Assembly: GCF_905147045.1 (NCBI RefSeq)
Contig: NC_065894.1
Location: 10,329,501-10,393,500, forward strand
Direction: 5' to 3'
DNA from: Nymphalis io
Lineage: Eukaryota; Arthropoda; Insecta; Lepidoptera; Nymphalidae
DNA: 64,000 bases
Below, one piece after another: positions 21,090 through 29,675 of this stretch; position 1 is the stretch's first letter, and every line of letters starts with the position of its first letter. A model generated the notes under the pieces. The model was not told the origin of the DNA and did no database searches. It was given only the letters and a program-made list of their open reading frames with translations. A program made the position numbers and the translations under genes.

Positions 21090-21192
21090 TGTAGTGTAGT
21101 ATATAAGCAGCTGACACATGGTATTGAGGGCAGTAATAAATTTATCTTCAAACCTTAAACATCTACTTTATTTACCTAGTCCCGTCCTTACA
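21090..21192 (+). repeat. 5' LTR (103 bp)
   Basis: Starts TGT and ends ACA, with a TATATAAG box near its start and an AATAAA in the middle, so promoter and polyadenylation signals are packed into about 100 bp. Base-for-base identical to the 3' LTR. Confidence 0.95.
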
Positions 21193-21205
21193 TGGCGACC
21201 CTGCC
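21193..21205 (+). other. Probable primer-binding site
   Basis: TGGCGACCCTGCC follows the 5' LTR directly. TGG is the complement of a tRNA CCA end, and TGGCGACC resembles the tRNA-Arg-type sites of mdg1/412-like elements. The exact primer tRNA is not established here. Confidence 0.6.
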
Positions 21206-21323
21206 ATTTAAGGTTCGGTTTCGGGTTCTAACGAAGTGCAGTATAACAATATAATGTCGCTCTGTGTAATATTGGACATTCGTGTATTTAATTGTTCGAA
21301 CGTTAGTAGAGTCATAATACAAA

Positions 21324-21605
21324 ATGGGCAAAGAACAAAGTAAAGAACAAATTGTGGTTGCACAAAATGCCGCAGGAGGCGTGAATTCGGCCGACGTGGA
21401 ACTAATACACCAAAATCAGAAAGTGACAAATATAATTTTGGGTATTTTTCTTTTACTTTTAATTTTGGGGGCAAAGTTTGCCATATATAAATTATATAAA
21501 CGCTGCCACATAAACTGGATGCATCAGGAGATGGCCAGGAGCGCTTTCAGACGTTCGAGGCGGGGACCAGAGACTGGAGAAATAAATCAGGAACGTGTCG
21601 TTTAG
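21324..21605 (+). CDS. Small single-pass membrane protein ORF of the LTR element
   Basis: 93 aa, the first ORF of the element, 130 bp after the 5' LTR and 181 bp before gag. The N-terminus MGKEQSK has Gly2 and Ser6 as in N-myristoylated proteins (the start resembles neuronal calcium sensor 1), although Lys3 is disfavoured in strict motif definitions. A hydrophobic stretch at about 36-50 (IILGIFLLLLILGA) is followed by a strongly basic, Cys61-containing tail. No known catalytic motif. Small ORFs upstream of gag are reported for mdg1/412-type elements, but the function is unknown; membrane targeting of RNA or Gag is only a guess. A host gene is unlikely because the ORF lies between the LTR and gag. 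Confidence 0.75.
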   Translation: MGKEQSKEQIVVAQNAAGGVNSADVELIHQNQKVTNIILGIFLLLLILGAKFAIYKLYKRCHINWMHQEMARSAFRRSRRGPETGEINQERVV

Positions 21606-21786
21606 CCTGGAGACGCATCAATGGATGCTTATAAAAAAATAGGAGTGTAAAAGTGTGAAAAATATATAAAAGGAGAAGTGAAATAGTGTCATCAGCAAAG
21701 GTGTTATGGTATTATAGACAATAGATATATTCATATTTTATCATTATTTTTAAGTGTATATTTTTAAGCCGTTTCTTAAGATTTAA

Positions 21787-22968
21787 ATGGATCATATATT
21801 AGATATAAAACATCAAATTGAAAATATAAAAATAAATTTAATTAAACTAAGTAAAGGGAAAAGAACTAAAAAGTTGTTAGAACAGAAATATTTAGAGGCA
21901 AAAAGTTTATATGACGAATATATAAAATATCGTGACGAGTTAAACTTTAATGCATCTAAAGGGTATATAAAAAAGGAAGAGATAAATTACTTATTAGTTG
22001 CTTGCGAAGAAATTGAATCGTTTTATCAAAAAATTCAAACAACTTGTTTAGTTAGTGACCAAGATTTTAGCACCATGACTGACTTTGACATGAAAACTGC
22101 TACTTCTCTTCTACCTATTATGACAGGAGATGAAGAAGTTACTAAAAAATTAATAGATTGTATCGAATTCTATAGCCAAACCATTAGGAAAGAACATGAA
22201 CAGTTACTTATTTCTTTTGTCCTTAAAACTCGTTTAACTAAAAATGCCAAATTACGTTTGTTATCTAACTATGAATCTTCCACAGAACTTATTGCCGACA
22301 TGAAAAATAATCTGTTGACTAAGCAGTCAGCCACGGCACTACAAATAGAAATGTTAAAATCTAGACAAGGTTCGCAGAGTATTGAGGAATTTGGTAAGAA
22401 ACTTGAGGATTTATTTGTTGAATTGACTATTTCCCAAGCTAACGGTGACGATAACGCGTTTAAAATATTGAGACCCGTAAACGAAAAATTAGCAATACAG
22501 CGATTCACCGAAGGTTTGAGGAACAGTCGATTAAGCACTATTTTAGCGGCCCGCAACTACTCAGAGCTGAAAGATGTTATAAGAGCAGCCAAAGACGAGG
22601 AACTGTCGCGTCAAGGCTCTTTTACATCAGCTGGAACGATTTTCACGACTCAACATCGAGGTAAGTACCAACCATCTTATAGGGGGCATAGTAGAGGTCG
22701 AGTATTAAACAACGCACGCCAACATTACACGCCAAATAGTTCATTTAGGCCGATGCCGAATCAAACATCTAGTTTATACCACCGAGGAAACAATAGAGGA
22801 TCCACAAGTAATTCTCGAGGACGCGGACATAATTTTGAACGTGCAGTATCGCGAGGTAGAAATAATAACGGTAGAAAACAGCATGGGTATCTTATGAATC
22901 AATCCCAAAACGATATACAGGTTACTACTTCGGAAAATAACCAAAACTTAGAGTTTTTTCGATCCTAA
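21787..22968 (+). CDS. Gag-like capsid/nucleocapsid protein of the LTR element
   Basis: 393 aa. Residues 1-270 are mostly helical by composition, with a retrotransposon-gag-type central region (LKSRQGSQSIEEFGKKLEDLF, then QRFTEGL and LAARNYSEL). The C-terminal ~100 residues are rich in Arg-Gly and Asn (RGKYQPSYRGHSRGR, RGSTSNSRGRGH), an RNA-binding tail in place of CCHC zinc knuckles, none of which is present. The ORF ends at TAA 22966-22968. The pol frame is open from 22952, so the two overlap by only 17 nt and pol lies in the +1 frame. It would assemble the virus-like particle in the cytoplasm. Confidence 0.88.
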   Translation: MDHILDIKHQIENIKINLIKLSKGKRTKKLLEQKYLEAKSLYDEYIKYRDELNFNASKGYIKKEEINYLLVACEEIESFYQKIQTTCLVSDQDFSTMTDFDMKTATSLLPIMTGDEEVTKKLIDCIEFYSQTIRKEHEQLLISFVLKTRLTKNAKLRLLSNYESSTELIADMKNNLLTKQSATALQIEMLKSRQGSQSIEEFGKKLEDLFVELTISQANGDDNAFKILRPVNEKLAIQRFTEGLRNSRLSTILAARNYSELKDVIRAAKDEELSRQGSFTSAGTIFTTQHRGKYQPSYRGHSRGRVLNNARQHYTPNSSFRPMPNQTSSLYHRGNNRGSTSNSRGRGHNFERAVSRGRNNNGRKQHGYLMNQSQNDIQVTTSENNQNLEFFRS

Positions 22969-25900
22969 CTTTATTTTAGCATGCAATACATATAATAATT
23001 TCGTAGAGTTTACAATATTAGGTACCAAATATAGAATGCTAATTGACACGGGCGCCTCGATGTCAGTGATTAAATACGATGTAATAAGAGATAGGAATAT
23101 TCCAATACATCCAAAACGCGTAGCCGTAAATGGTATTGGTGGCACCTCGTACACCGAGGGCTATGTTTACATACCGTTTACCTTATGTGGAATAGAATTC
23201 AAACATAAGTTTTATGTCTTAAAGAATTTGCCTTGTATTCAAGATGGTTTAATCGGACAAGAATTTTTAACTAATTATAATTGTGTATTAAATTACGAAA
23301 ATAATACATTTACTTTAAATAGCTTCGACAAACCAATTACGCTCTCCTTAGGTATAGGAAAATTAGGTAAAAATACATTTATAAAGGTACCTCCGAGGTG
23401 TGAAAAGTTTTTTCAAGTTGATTCTTATTTGAATGAATCGTGTGTTATATTTCCCAGAGAATTGTGTGAAGGTGTATTTATCGCTGGAAGTATCTGTCAA
23501 CCGAAAGAGGGAAAAATATTTATTCAAATTTTAAATACTCGCGAAACAGAAATTAATCTTAGTTATTTTAGGCCTGAAATTGATTTATTATCAAATTATA
23601 ATATTTGTTCGTTTAACAAAGAAAATTTGGACGGAAAAAGAGTTCGGAAATTATTATCATTAATTAAATTGAATCATTTGAACAAAGAAGAAAGCATTAG
23701 TATACAAAGCATTTGTGCGAAATATGCTGACGTATTTTTCTTGCCAGGAGACAAGTTAGGTACGTGTAATCTTTACGAACAAAATATACAACTAAAAGCT
23801 AATACGAATCCGGTCTATACTAAACAATATAGATTACCGTTTTCTCAACGTGATGAAATAGAAAAACAAGTTCAAAAAATGTTGGCCAATGATATTATCG
23901 AACCCGCTAACAGCGAATGGTCTAGCCCAGTACTATTAGTACCTAAAAAATCAGAAGATAATAATAAAAGCTGGCGTTTAGTGATAGATTTTCGGAAATT
24001 AAATGATTGTATAATGCATGACAAATTTCCCCTTCCGAATATAAGTGATATATTAGACTCACTTTCAGGAGCTATTTATTTTTCTCAATTAGATTTAACA
24101 CAAGCTTATTATCAAACGAAGCTAAATGCTGACAGTAGGAAATATACCGCATTCACAACACCGTCTGGCCAGTATCAAATGACCCGTATGCCTATGGGTT
24201 TGAAAACCAGTCCTGGTTCATTTTCACGCTTAATGACAGTAGCAATGTCGGGACTTAATTACGATAAATGTTTTGTATATTTGGATAATTTAATTTGTTT
24301 CGGAAGAAATTTAGATAGTCATAATAAAAATTTGTTAGATATTTTAACAAGGCTTAGAAAAGTTAATTTAAAATTAAATCCTGATAAGTGCGATTTTCTT
24401 CGAAAAGAAATTTTATACCTCGGACACGTGGTATCAGCGGACGGCATTAAACCAGATCCAGAAAAAATTAAGGCGTTAATTAATTATCCGGTTCCTAAAA
24501 ACGTAGACGAGCTCAAACGATTTGTAGCCTTTGCGAACTATTATCGAAAGTTTATTCCGAATTTCGCCCAAATCTGTATTCCATTAAATGATTTATGTCG
24601 TAAAAATGTAATATTTAATTGGGATAAAAACTGTCAAAAATCATTTAGTACTTTAAAAGAAATGTTAATGAGCCCTCCAATATTACAATATCCTATTTTC
24701 GATTATAATAACACATTTATACTACAGACAGACGCCTCAGGGTATGCAATAGGTTCGATTTTATGTAATGCTGATCGTAGACCAATAGCTTACGCCAGTC
24801 GTAGTTTAAATAAAGCTGAACGTAGGTATCCAACGATTGAGAAAGAGCTTTTAGCGATTGTTTGGTCTGTTAAATATTTTAGACCGTATCTCTATGGACG
24901 AAAGTTCATTATAGAAACGGATCATAGACCCTTAATATTTTTATACAATATGACAGATCCTTCCAGTAGATTGTTAAAATTTCGGCTAATACTTGAAGAG
25001 TATGATTTTAAGGTTACTTATGTGAAAGGGTGTGATAATGTAGCTGCAGATGCATTGTCACGCATAGAAATTAGTAGTGAAGAATTAAAGGCGATGAATG
25101 ATCATATTTTGTCAGTACTTACAAGGGCACAAAAGAAGAAGCTTGATGAAAAACCTTGTAATTCTACTTCGGTTTCTAATATTTCTACTGACGATTGGAC
25201 TGATCACCCAAGAGTTGTAGAGATGTTAAAACTACCGAAGTATTACACGGAGTTGGTATTTGTGAATGAAGAAGAATGGAGAAAGTTTAAAAAATGCGTA
25301 TCATTAGAGCGTGGTGATTATGCATACTCGTCGTCAAATCGTACAATTTTTGTGAAACTGTTTACCCAATCCCAGTGTACACGAGCTGTCTCTGTGAGGG
25401 AAATGGAATCATTTTGTATCGATTTAAAAATAAATACGTTATATGTAATAAAAGATGAGAATAATTTTCAAATAATTAAAGAGCTAGCTCAGGTTATTAA
25501 TAAAATGCGTAAGTGGTCCGGACCCCGTTTATGCGTAATTAAAGGAGTTACAAAAATTATAGACGACGATACGAAAAGAGTTATATTAAACGATTATCAT
25601 ATCCTGCCCACTAGCGGTCACGCAGGAATAAGACGTATGTTAAATAACATTCGTAAAAAATATTTTTGGCCAGGATTAGAGCATGATGTTAAGCTTTTTG
25701 TAAAAAAATGTAGTAAATGTCAACGTTATAAATATTTAAATACCATAAAAGAACCTATGACCATAACGGACTGTGGAAATTCAGCTTTTGATAAGATTTA
25801 TTTAGATTTGGTAGGTCCATTGACAAGAGATAATAATTATAATTACATTTTAACGCTCCAATGCGACCTCACCAAATATGTCGAGGCATATCCGATAGCA

Positions 25901-26593
25901 GGTAAGGATGCGCGCACAGTAGCTACAACTCTAGTAAATAATTTTATACTTAGATATGGCATCCCTCGGCAGATCGTGACCGATAGAGGAACTGAATTTA
26001 TAAATTCTACAATGGAAGAGGTTTGTAAAATTTTAAATATAAGTCAATTACAGTCTACAGCCTTCCACCATCAGACCTTAGGATCACTTGAAAATAGTCA
26101 TAAACATTTAACATTTTATTTAAGAATGCAAGTTAACAGTCATAGTCAGGAATGGAGTTCATGGATTCCTTACTGGTGTTTTTCGTATAACACTTCTGTA
26201 CACTCGAGTACAAAATTTACTCCATACGAATTAGTGTTTGGCAAACAATGTAACTTACCAAGTAATCTTAGGTCGACAATAGATCCAATTTACAATTTTG
26301 ATGATTATGCAATAGAACTAAAATACCGGTTACAAAAGTCACAAAATGATGCTAAAACAAACCTCATAAATTGTAAAACTTTAAGAAAAATAAAATATGA
26401 TAGAAGTATAAACCCAGTGGAGTATAAACAAGGAGACTTAGTATTGGTTAAAAATGAAAATATTAGCAAACTTGATCCATTATATTTAGGTCCATATACA
26501 GTTGTTAAAGATTTATCACCGAATGTTGTAATTTTAGTCAATGGTAAAGAAAAAACTGTTCATAAAAATAGGACAAGACTTTATGTTGAATGA
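22952..26593 (+). CDS. Pol polyprotein of the LTR element: protease, RT, RNase H, integrase
   Basis: Open frame from 22952; first ATG at 23036 gives 1185 aa. Residue numbers are from that Met. Aspartic protease LIDTGAS (2-8). RT with WRLVIDFRKLN, QLDLTQAYYQ and an active site reading YLDN (415-418; N codon 24287-24289) where YxDD is expected. RNase H with QTDASG, the Glu in EKELLAIVW, ETDHRPL and ADALSR. Integrase with an HHCC zinc finger (SGHAGIRRM, CSKCQRYK), DDE core residues in DLVGPL, VTDRGTEF and SLENSHK, and a C-terminal GPY/F module (LGPYTVV). Apart from the RT change, no catalytic residue looks lost and there is no internal stop. Pol is probably made by +1 frameshifting from gag rather than from its own ATG, which lies only two codons before the protease Asp-Thr-Gly. 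Confidence 0.92.
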   Translation, partial: SFFDPNFILACNTYNNFVEFTILGTKYRMLIDTGASMSVIKYDVIRDRNIPIHPKRVAVNGIGGTSYTEGYVYIPFTLCGIEFKHKFYVLKNLPCIQDGLIGQEFLTNYNCVLNYENNTFTLNSFDKPITLSLGIGKLGKNTFIKVPPRCEKFFQVDSYLNESCVIFPRELCEGVFIAGSICQPKEGKIFIQILNTRETEINLSYFRPEIDLLSNYNICSFNKENLDGKRVRKLLSLIKLNHLNKEESISIQSICAKYADVFFLPGDKLGTCNLYEQNIQLKANTNPVYTKQYRLPFSQRDEIEKQVQKMLANDIIEPANSEWSSPVLLVPKKSEDNNKSWRLVIDFRKLNDCIMHDKFPLPNISDILDSLSGAIYFSQLDLTQAYYQTKLNADSRKYTAFTTPSGQYQMTRMPMGLKTSPGSFSRLMTVAMSGLNYDKCFVYLDNLICFGRNLDSHNKNLLDILTRLRKVNLKLNPDKCDFLRKEILYLGHVVSADGIKPDPEKIKALINYPVPKNVDELKRFVAFANYYRKFIPNFAQICIPLNDLCRKNVIFNWDKNCQKSFSTLKEMLMSPPILQYPIFDYNNTFILQTDASGYAIGSILCNADRRPIAYASRSLNKAERRYPTIEKELLAIVWSVKYFRPYLYGRKFIIETDHRPLIFLYNMTDPSSRLLKFRLILEEYDFKVTYVKGCDNVAADALSRIEISSEELKAMNDHILSVLTRAQKKKLDEKPCNSTSVSNISTDDWTDHPRVVEMLKLPKYYTELVFVNEEEWRKFKKCVSLERGDYAYSSSNRTIFVKLFTQSQCTRAVSVREMESFCIDLKINTLYVIKDENNFQIIKELAQVINKMRKWSGPRLCVIKGVTKIIDDDTKRVILNDYHILPTSGHAGIRRMLNNIRKKYFWPGLEHDVKLFVKKCSKCQRYKYLNTIKEPMTITDCGNSAFDKIYLDLVGPLTRDNNYNYILTLQCDLTKYVEAYPIAGKDARTVATTLVNNFILRYGIPRQIVTDRGTEFINSTMEEVCKILNISQLQSTAFHHQTLGSLENSHKHLTFYLRMQVNSHSQEWSSWIPYWCFSYNTSVHSSTKFTPYELVFGKQCNLPSNLRSTIDPIYNFDDYAIELKYRLQKSQNDAKTNLINCKTLRKIKYDRSINPVEYKQGDLVLVKNENISKLDPLYLGPYTVVKDLSPNVVILVNGKEKTVHKNRTRLYVE

Positions 26594-26808
26594 TCATTAA
26601 ACATATTGTTTATTAAGACTTGTGATTATGACTGTACCTATTATGATATTTGATATTAAATTTCAACACTGCATTATTATACCTTTGTTTACATATTTGT
26701 TTTGTTTAATTATTATTATATTCAATTTTATTTTACTTTTTCATATTGTATTTTGATAAAAAAAAATGTTAATGTATCCAACATTTTTTTTTTTTGTTTG
26801 GTAGGGCA

Positions 26809-26911
26809 TGTAGTGTAGTATATAAGCAGCTGACACATGGTATTGAGGGCAGTAATAAATTTATCTTCAAACCTTAAACATCTACTTTATTTACCTAGTC
26901 CCGTCCTTACA
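26809..26911 (+). repeat. 3' LTR (103 bp)
   Basis: Identical to the 5' LTR at all 103 positions. Preceded by a T-run and the short purine-rich 'ggtaggg', the best candidate for the plus-strand primer; it is weak as a polypurine tract. Followed by the GTGT target duplication. Confidence 0.95.
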
Positions 26912-28059
26912 GTGTATTTTTTTAATTGATTTATAAATTAAGCGACAGATAAAATAAATGATGTGTAATATTCAAAGCTTTGTGTTTAGCACATCCCGAA
27001 ACCGAGTCCGAGAGTACGCCGAGGGTTCCGACCCATTAGCAAGAATGTTTTTGACGAGCCTAAATTGAGTACGGCTTATATTAAAATATATGTTAGATAA
27101 AAATATTTCGCACAATTTTAAGTAATAGGATTTCTAGAATGTTTTTAATATTTTCAGACCCTTATTAAAACACTTCTTTGAGCATGTGTAGAAAAAAAAA
27201 ACTAAATACATAAAATTTACCTAATTTTACTTTTTACCAATTATCTTTAAATATTTATAAAGCTATATTATAAGGGTTTTCAATCCTAATACAAAAGATA
27301 AAAGCGAAAAGCAATCGAAATGTATTTTTATGACAGCTGTACCCTGTCTTAGAATATAAAAACGGGGATTATATGACAGGGCCTTACACGACAGACGTTT
27401 TAATATTCAATTTTATGAACGGATAAACAGTACATAAAGATATAATATTAAAATCAATGAGTTCTTTAAAATATTTTACATAAATCGGTAATTTAATAAA
27501 ACTGTACCGCAAATATAATTATAGCAATGAGGCAAAACTATCGTATTAAGATTTAAATCATATTAATAGGTATGCTTTTTGAACAATGTAGAACAAAAGA
27601 TTAGAACTTATCGTAGCCCCAGTGAATAAATAAAAATATTTTCACTGTAGTTAATTAAATAAATAAATATTTATGAATGGTATTGACAAGAACGCAAAAT
27701 ATAGGACGCAATTAACGTTCTAGTAATAACATTGAAGACGAGACAATTTAGCTTTATTAAAATAACAGAAAATAAACATCATATTATTATATATTAAATA
27801 AGCAATTGTTTATTCCCTTTAAAGTTCAATATTTGAGCAAATTAAATCAACAAATATGGGATCCCCTGCGGGAAGTTGTGGATCGACAATGTAAACCTTG
27901 GAGCAATAAATAATCCATGCAGGATCAATAAAAAAAATGAAAATAAATGACATTTAAACAAAAAAGCCGTTAACGATTACAATATCCTGTAATGCCATAA
28001 CGATTTATTGTTAAATATAAATAGTGCTAGTGTTATCGTTGTAATGCAATTTCTCTTAC
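26912..28059. other. AT-rich non-coding region
   Basis: No recognisable coding exon or repeat apart from a GC-richer stretch at about 26985-27050 that translates to no known domain. Confidence 0.5.
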
Positions 28060-28147
28060 CTCGTGCGCCGCCCACGGCTGTTCCCTGCGCACTGTGATAA
28101 CGACACGCCCGCCTTCCGCCCAGGGCTCATAGATTAATACGTAGAAC
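28060..28147 (-). CDS. Orphan coding-like exon
   Basis: A GC-rich island in AT-rich DNA. On the minus strand one frame is open and ends at a good donor (CACGAG|GTAAGAG at 28060/28059). It reads FYVLIYEPWAEGGRVV and on to QPWAAHE. The other two frames hit stops within 25 nt. The upstream boundary is uncertain: an AG at 28149-28148 would open the exon at 28147 in phase 1, but the pyrimidine tract before it is poor. I do not recognise the protein family and found no partner exons in the window. Confidence 0.4.
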
Positions 28148-28649
28148 CTTCACTACAGCGAGGTACCAATTTTACTTCATAATAAAAAAAAACTATGAAA
28201 CATAAATCAGATTACGAAATTAATAAGATGATAACATAATTGGGTTTTTAAATAAATACATTTTGTTGTATGTTTTTTTTTTATAAATAAAGTTGTCAAA
28301 GACTAAAAAAATATACGATATGTTTTTGCATTATTTCCCTATATTAAAAATTAATATGAAATAAATAAAATGTTCTTTTACATTTTCTAAAACATAAACA
28401 TATATGTTAATTGAAATATAAAATAAATTTAAAGATATACATAGGTAATAATATAAATAATGTCGGGCACCAGGGTCGTACTAACTTTTCATTTATTGGG
28501 TCACGTCGGCCGAGACGAGAGCATCCTTGATACGAGAACACTTCTCACGTTACCTTTCTTAAGTGATATAAGACTGATTGGGATGTATAGTATTGCACAG
28601 AAATTGATATTTACCTAACTTTTTATCTTGACTATATTCTTTCTTCCTT

Positions 28650-28745
28650 TAACGGATATGGCTTGGTGACTAGAATACGAGAATCTTAACTTACTTACGG
28701 ATTCAAACCTGGGTATGCACCGCGGAGTTTTCCTATGCTTGGTGA
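28650..28745 (+). mobile_element. SINE1 5' half, decayed
   Basis: Follows the SINE1 head: 'atggc', 'tggtgactagaatacg', 'gaatcttaac', then 'ggattcaaacctgggtatgcacc' and 'gttttcctatgctt'. Many substitutions; the 3' half is absent. Confidence 0.6.
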
Positions 28746-28849
28746 ATAAAAATCTGTCACATGTAACGTGTTTTTTTTTCGAATTGTCCTGTTGCTGTTG
28801 GCCCAAATGGCCTCGACGAAGCTGCATGGTCTCTTAGAAAAGTAAAAAA

Positions 28850-29012
28850 CATAAATCTAATATTATAAATGCGAAAGTAACTGTCTGTCTTTAACGCTTT
28901 TTTGGCAAACCCACTGATCCCGTTTTCAATCCAATTTTCAATTTCACAAATAAAATCACCCCCGCACAACACGCGGACGAAATCGCGGACGAAAACTAGC
29001 TACCGCGGCTGT
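28850..29012 (+). repeat. Dispersed lepidopteran-type repeat ending 'gaaaactagct'
   Basis: Contains 'tattataaatgcgaaagtaactgtctgtc' as head and 'cgcggacgaaatcgcgg', 'cgaaaactagctac' as tail. Scraps of the same tail occur near 16686-16735 (minus) and 62880-62912. I recognise the general pattern from lepidopteran genomes but cannot name the class. Confidence 0.5.
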
Positions 29013-29470
29013 AAAAATAAGTATGAACAGACAACAAAACCGTGTTAATTACTTTTGCGTGGAGCGTAACCTTACGGCTTTTATTATGGTTTATGAATCG
29101 TTGAATAATTGCACCCAGATTTCTCTCTTTCTGTCTTCAGTATTTTGCCACTGGATAGAATAACACAAAGCAATGTGTGTGTATACATCCAAGCATACAA
29201 CCGCTATACGTTTCTTAGTAAGGGGTTTAGTGTGGCGTCATGCCTGCAACTAATAGCCATTATGTTCCTAGATTAATATGTCGCCTTAATAGATATGAAA
29301 GACAAGCGCCGCCGCCTTGCCGAGTAATATAATTTATTTTCATAGTTCTGCGCCGCTCCGAGGTATAAGGTTAATTACAAAGGCATAAGATTTCCCGAAT
29401 ATTCTTTAAAAGGTGACGATAAAAAGCAATTATATTTTAAACTTGCAACTTAAATATTTCTTTCGTTCGG

Positions 29471-29675
29471 ACAGGCCTATTGGCCACCAGATGGTCACAG
29501 TTGTCGTAGACAATAATGCCGTAAGAAATATTATGATTTCCTTACATCACCAATGCGCAACCAAACTTGGAAACTAAGATGTTCCCTTGTACCTGTATTT
29601 ACACTGGCTCATTCACCTTTTAAACTGGAATACAACAATACCAAGTATTGCTGTTGGCAATAAAATAGAGTGTGA
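29471..29675 (-). repeat. Dispersed repeat R, diverged
   Basis: Blocks 'ttggccaccagatgg', 'ccaatgcgcaaccaaacttgg', 'actaagatgttcccttgtacctgta', 'actggctcattcacc', 'caacaataccaagtattgctg' occur in family order on the minus strand. Confidence 0.75.

Larger units (their letters stand above)
21090..26911 (+). mobile_element. Ty3/gypsy-type LTR retrotransposon, structurally complete
   Basis: 5.8-kb element with two identical 103-bp LTRs (TGTAG...TTACA) and a 4-bp target duplication GTGT (21086-21089 and 26912-26915). Order: LTR, primer-binding site, small membrane-protein ORF, gag, pol (protease, reverse transcriptase, RNase H, integrase), non-coding 215 nt, LTR. The protease-RT-RNaseH-integrase order identifies Ty3/gypsy. 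There is no envelope ORF. Identical LTRs imply a very recent insertion, although 103 bp gives little resolution. Despite that, the RT active site reads YLDN. Confidence 0.95.

Noticed and set aside
26600..26808. Possible envelope ORF after pol in the LTR element
   Set aside because: Only ~215 nt separate the pol stop from the 3' LTR and no frame of useful length exists.
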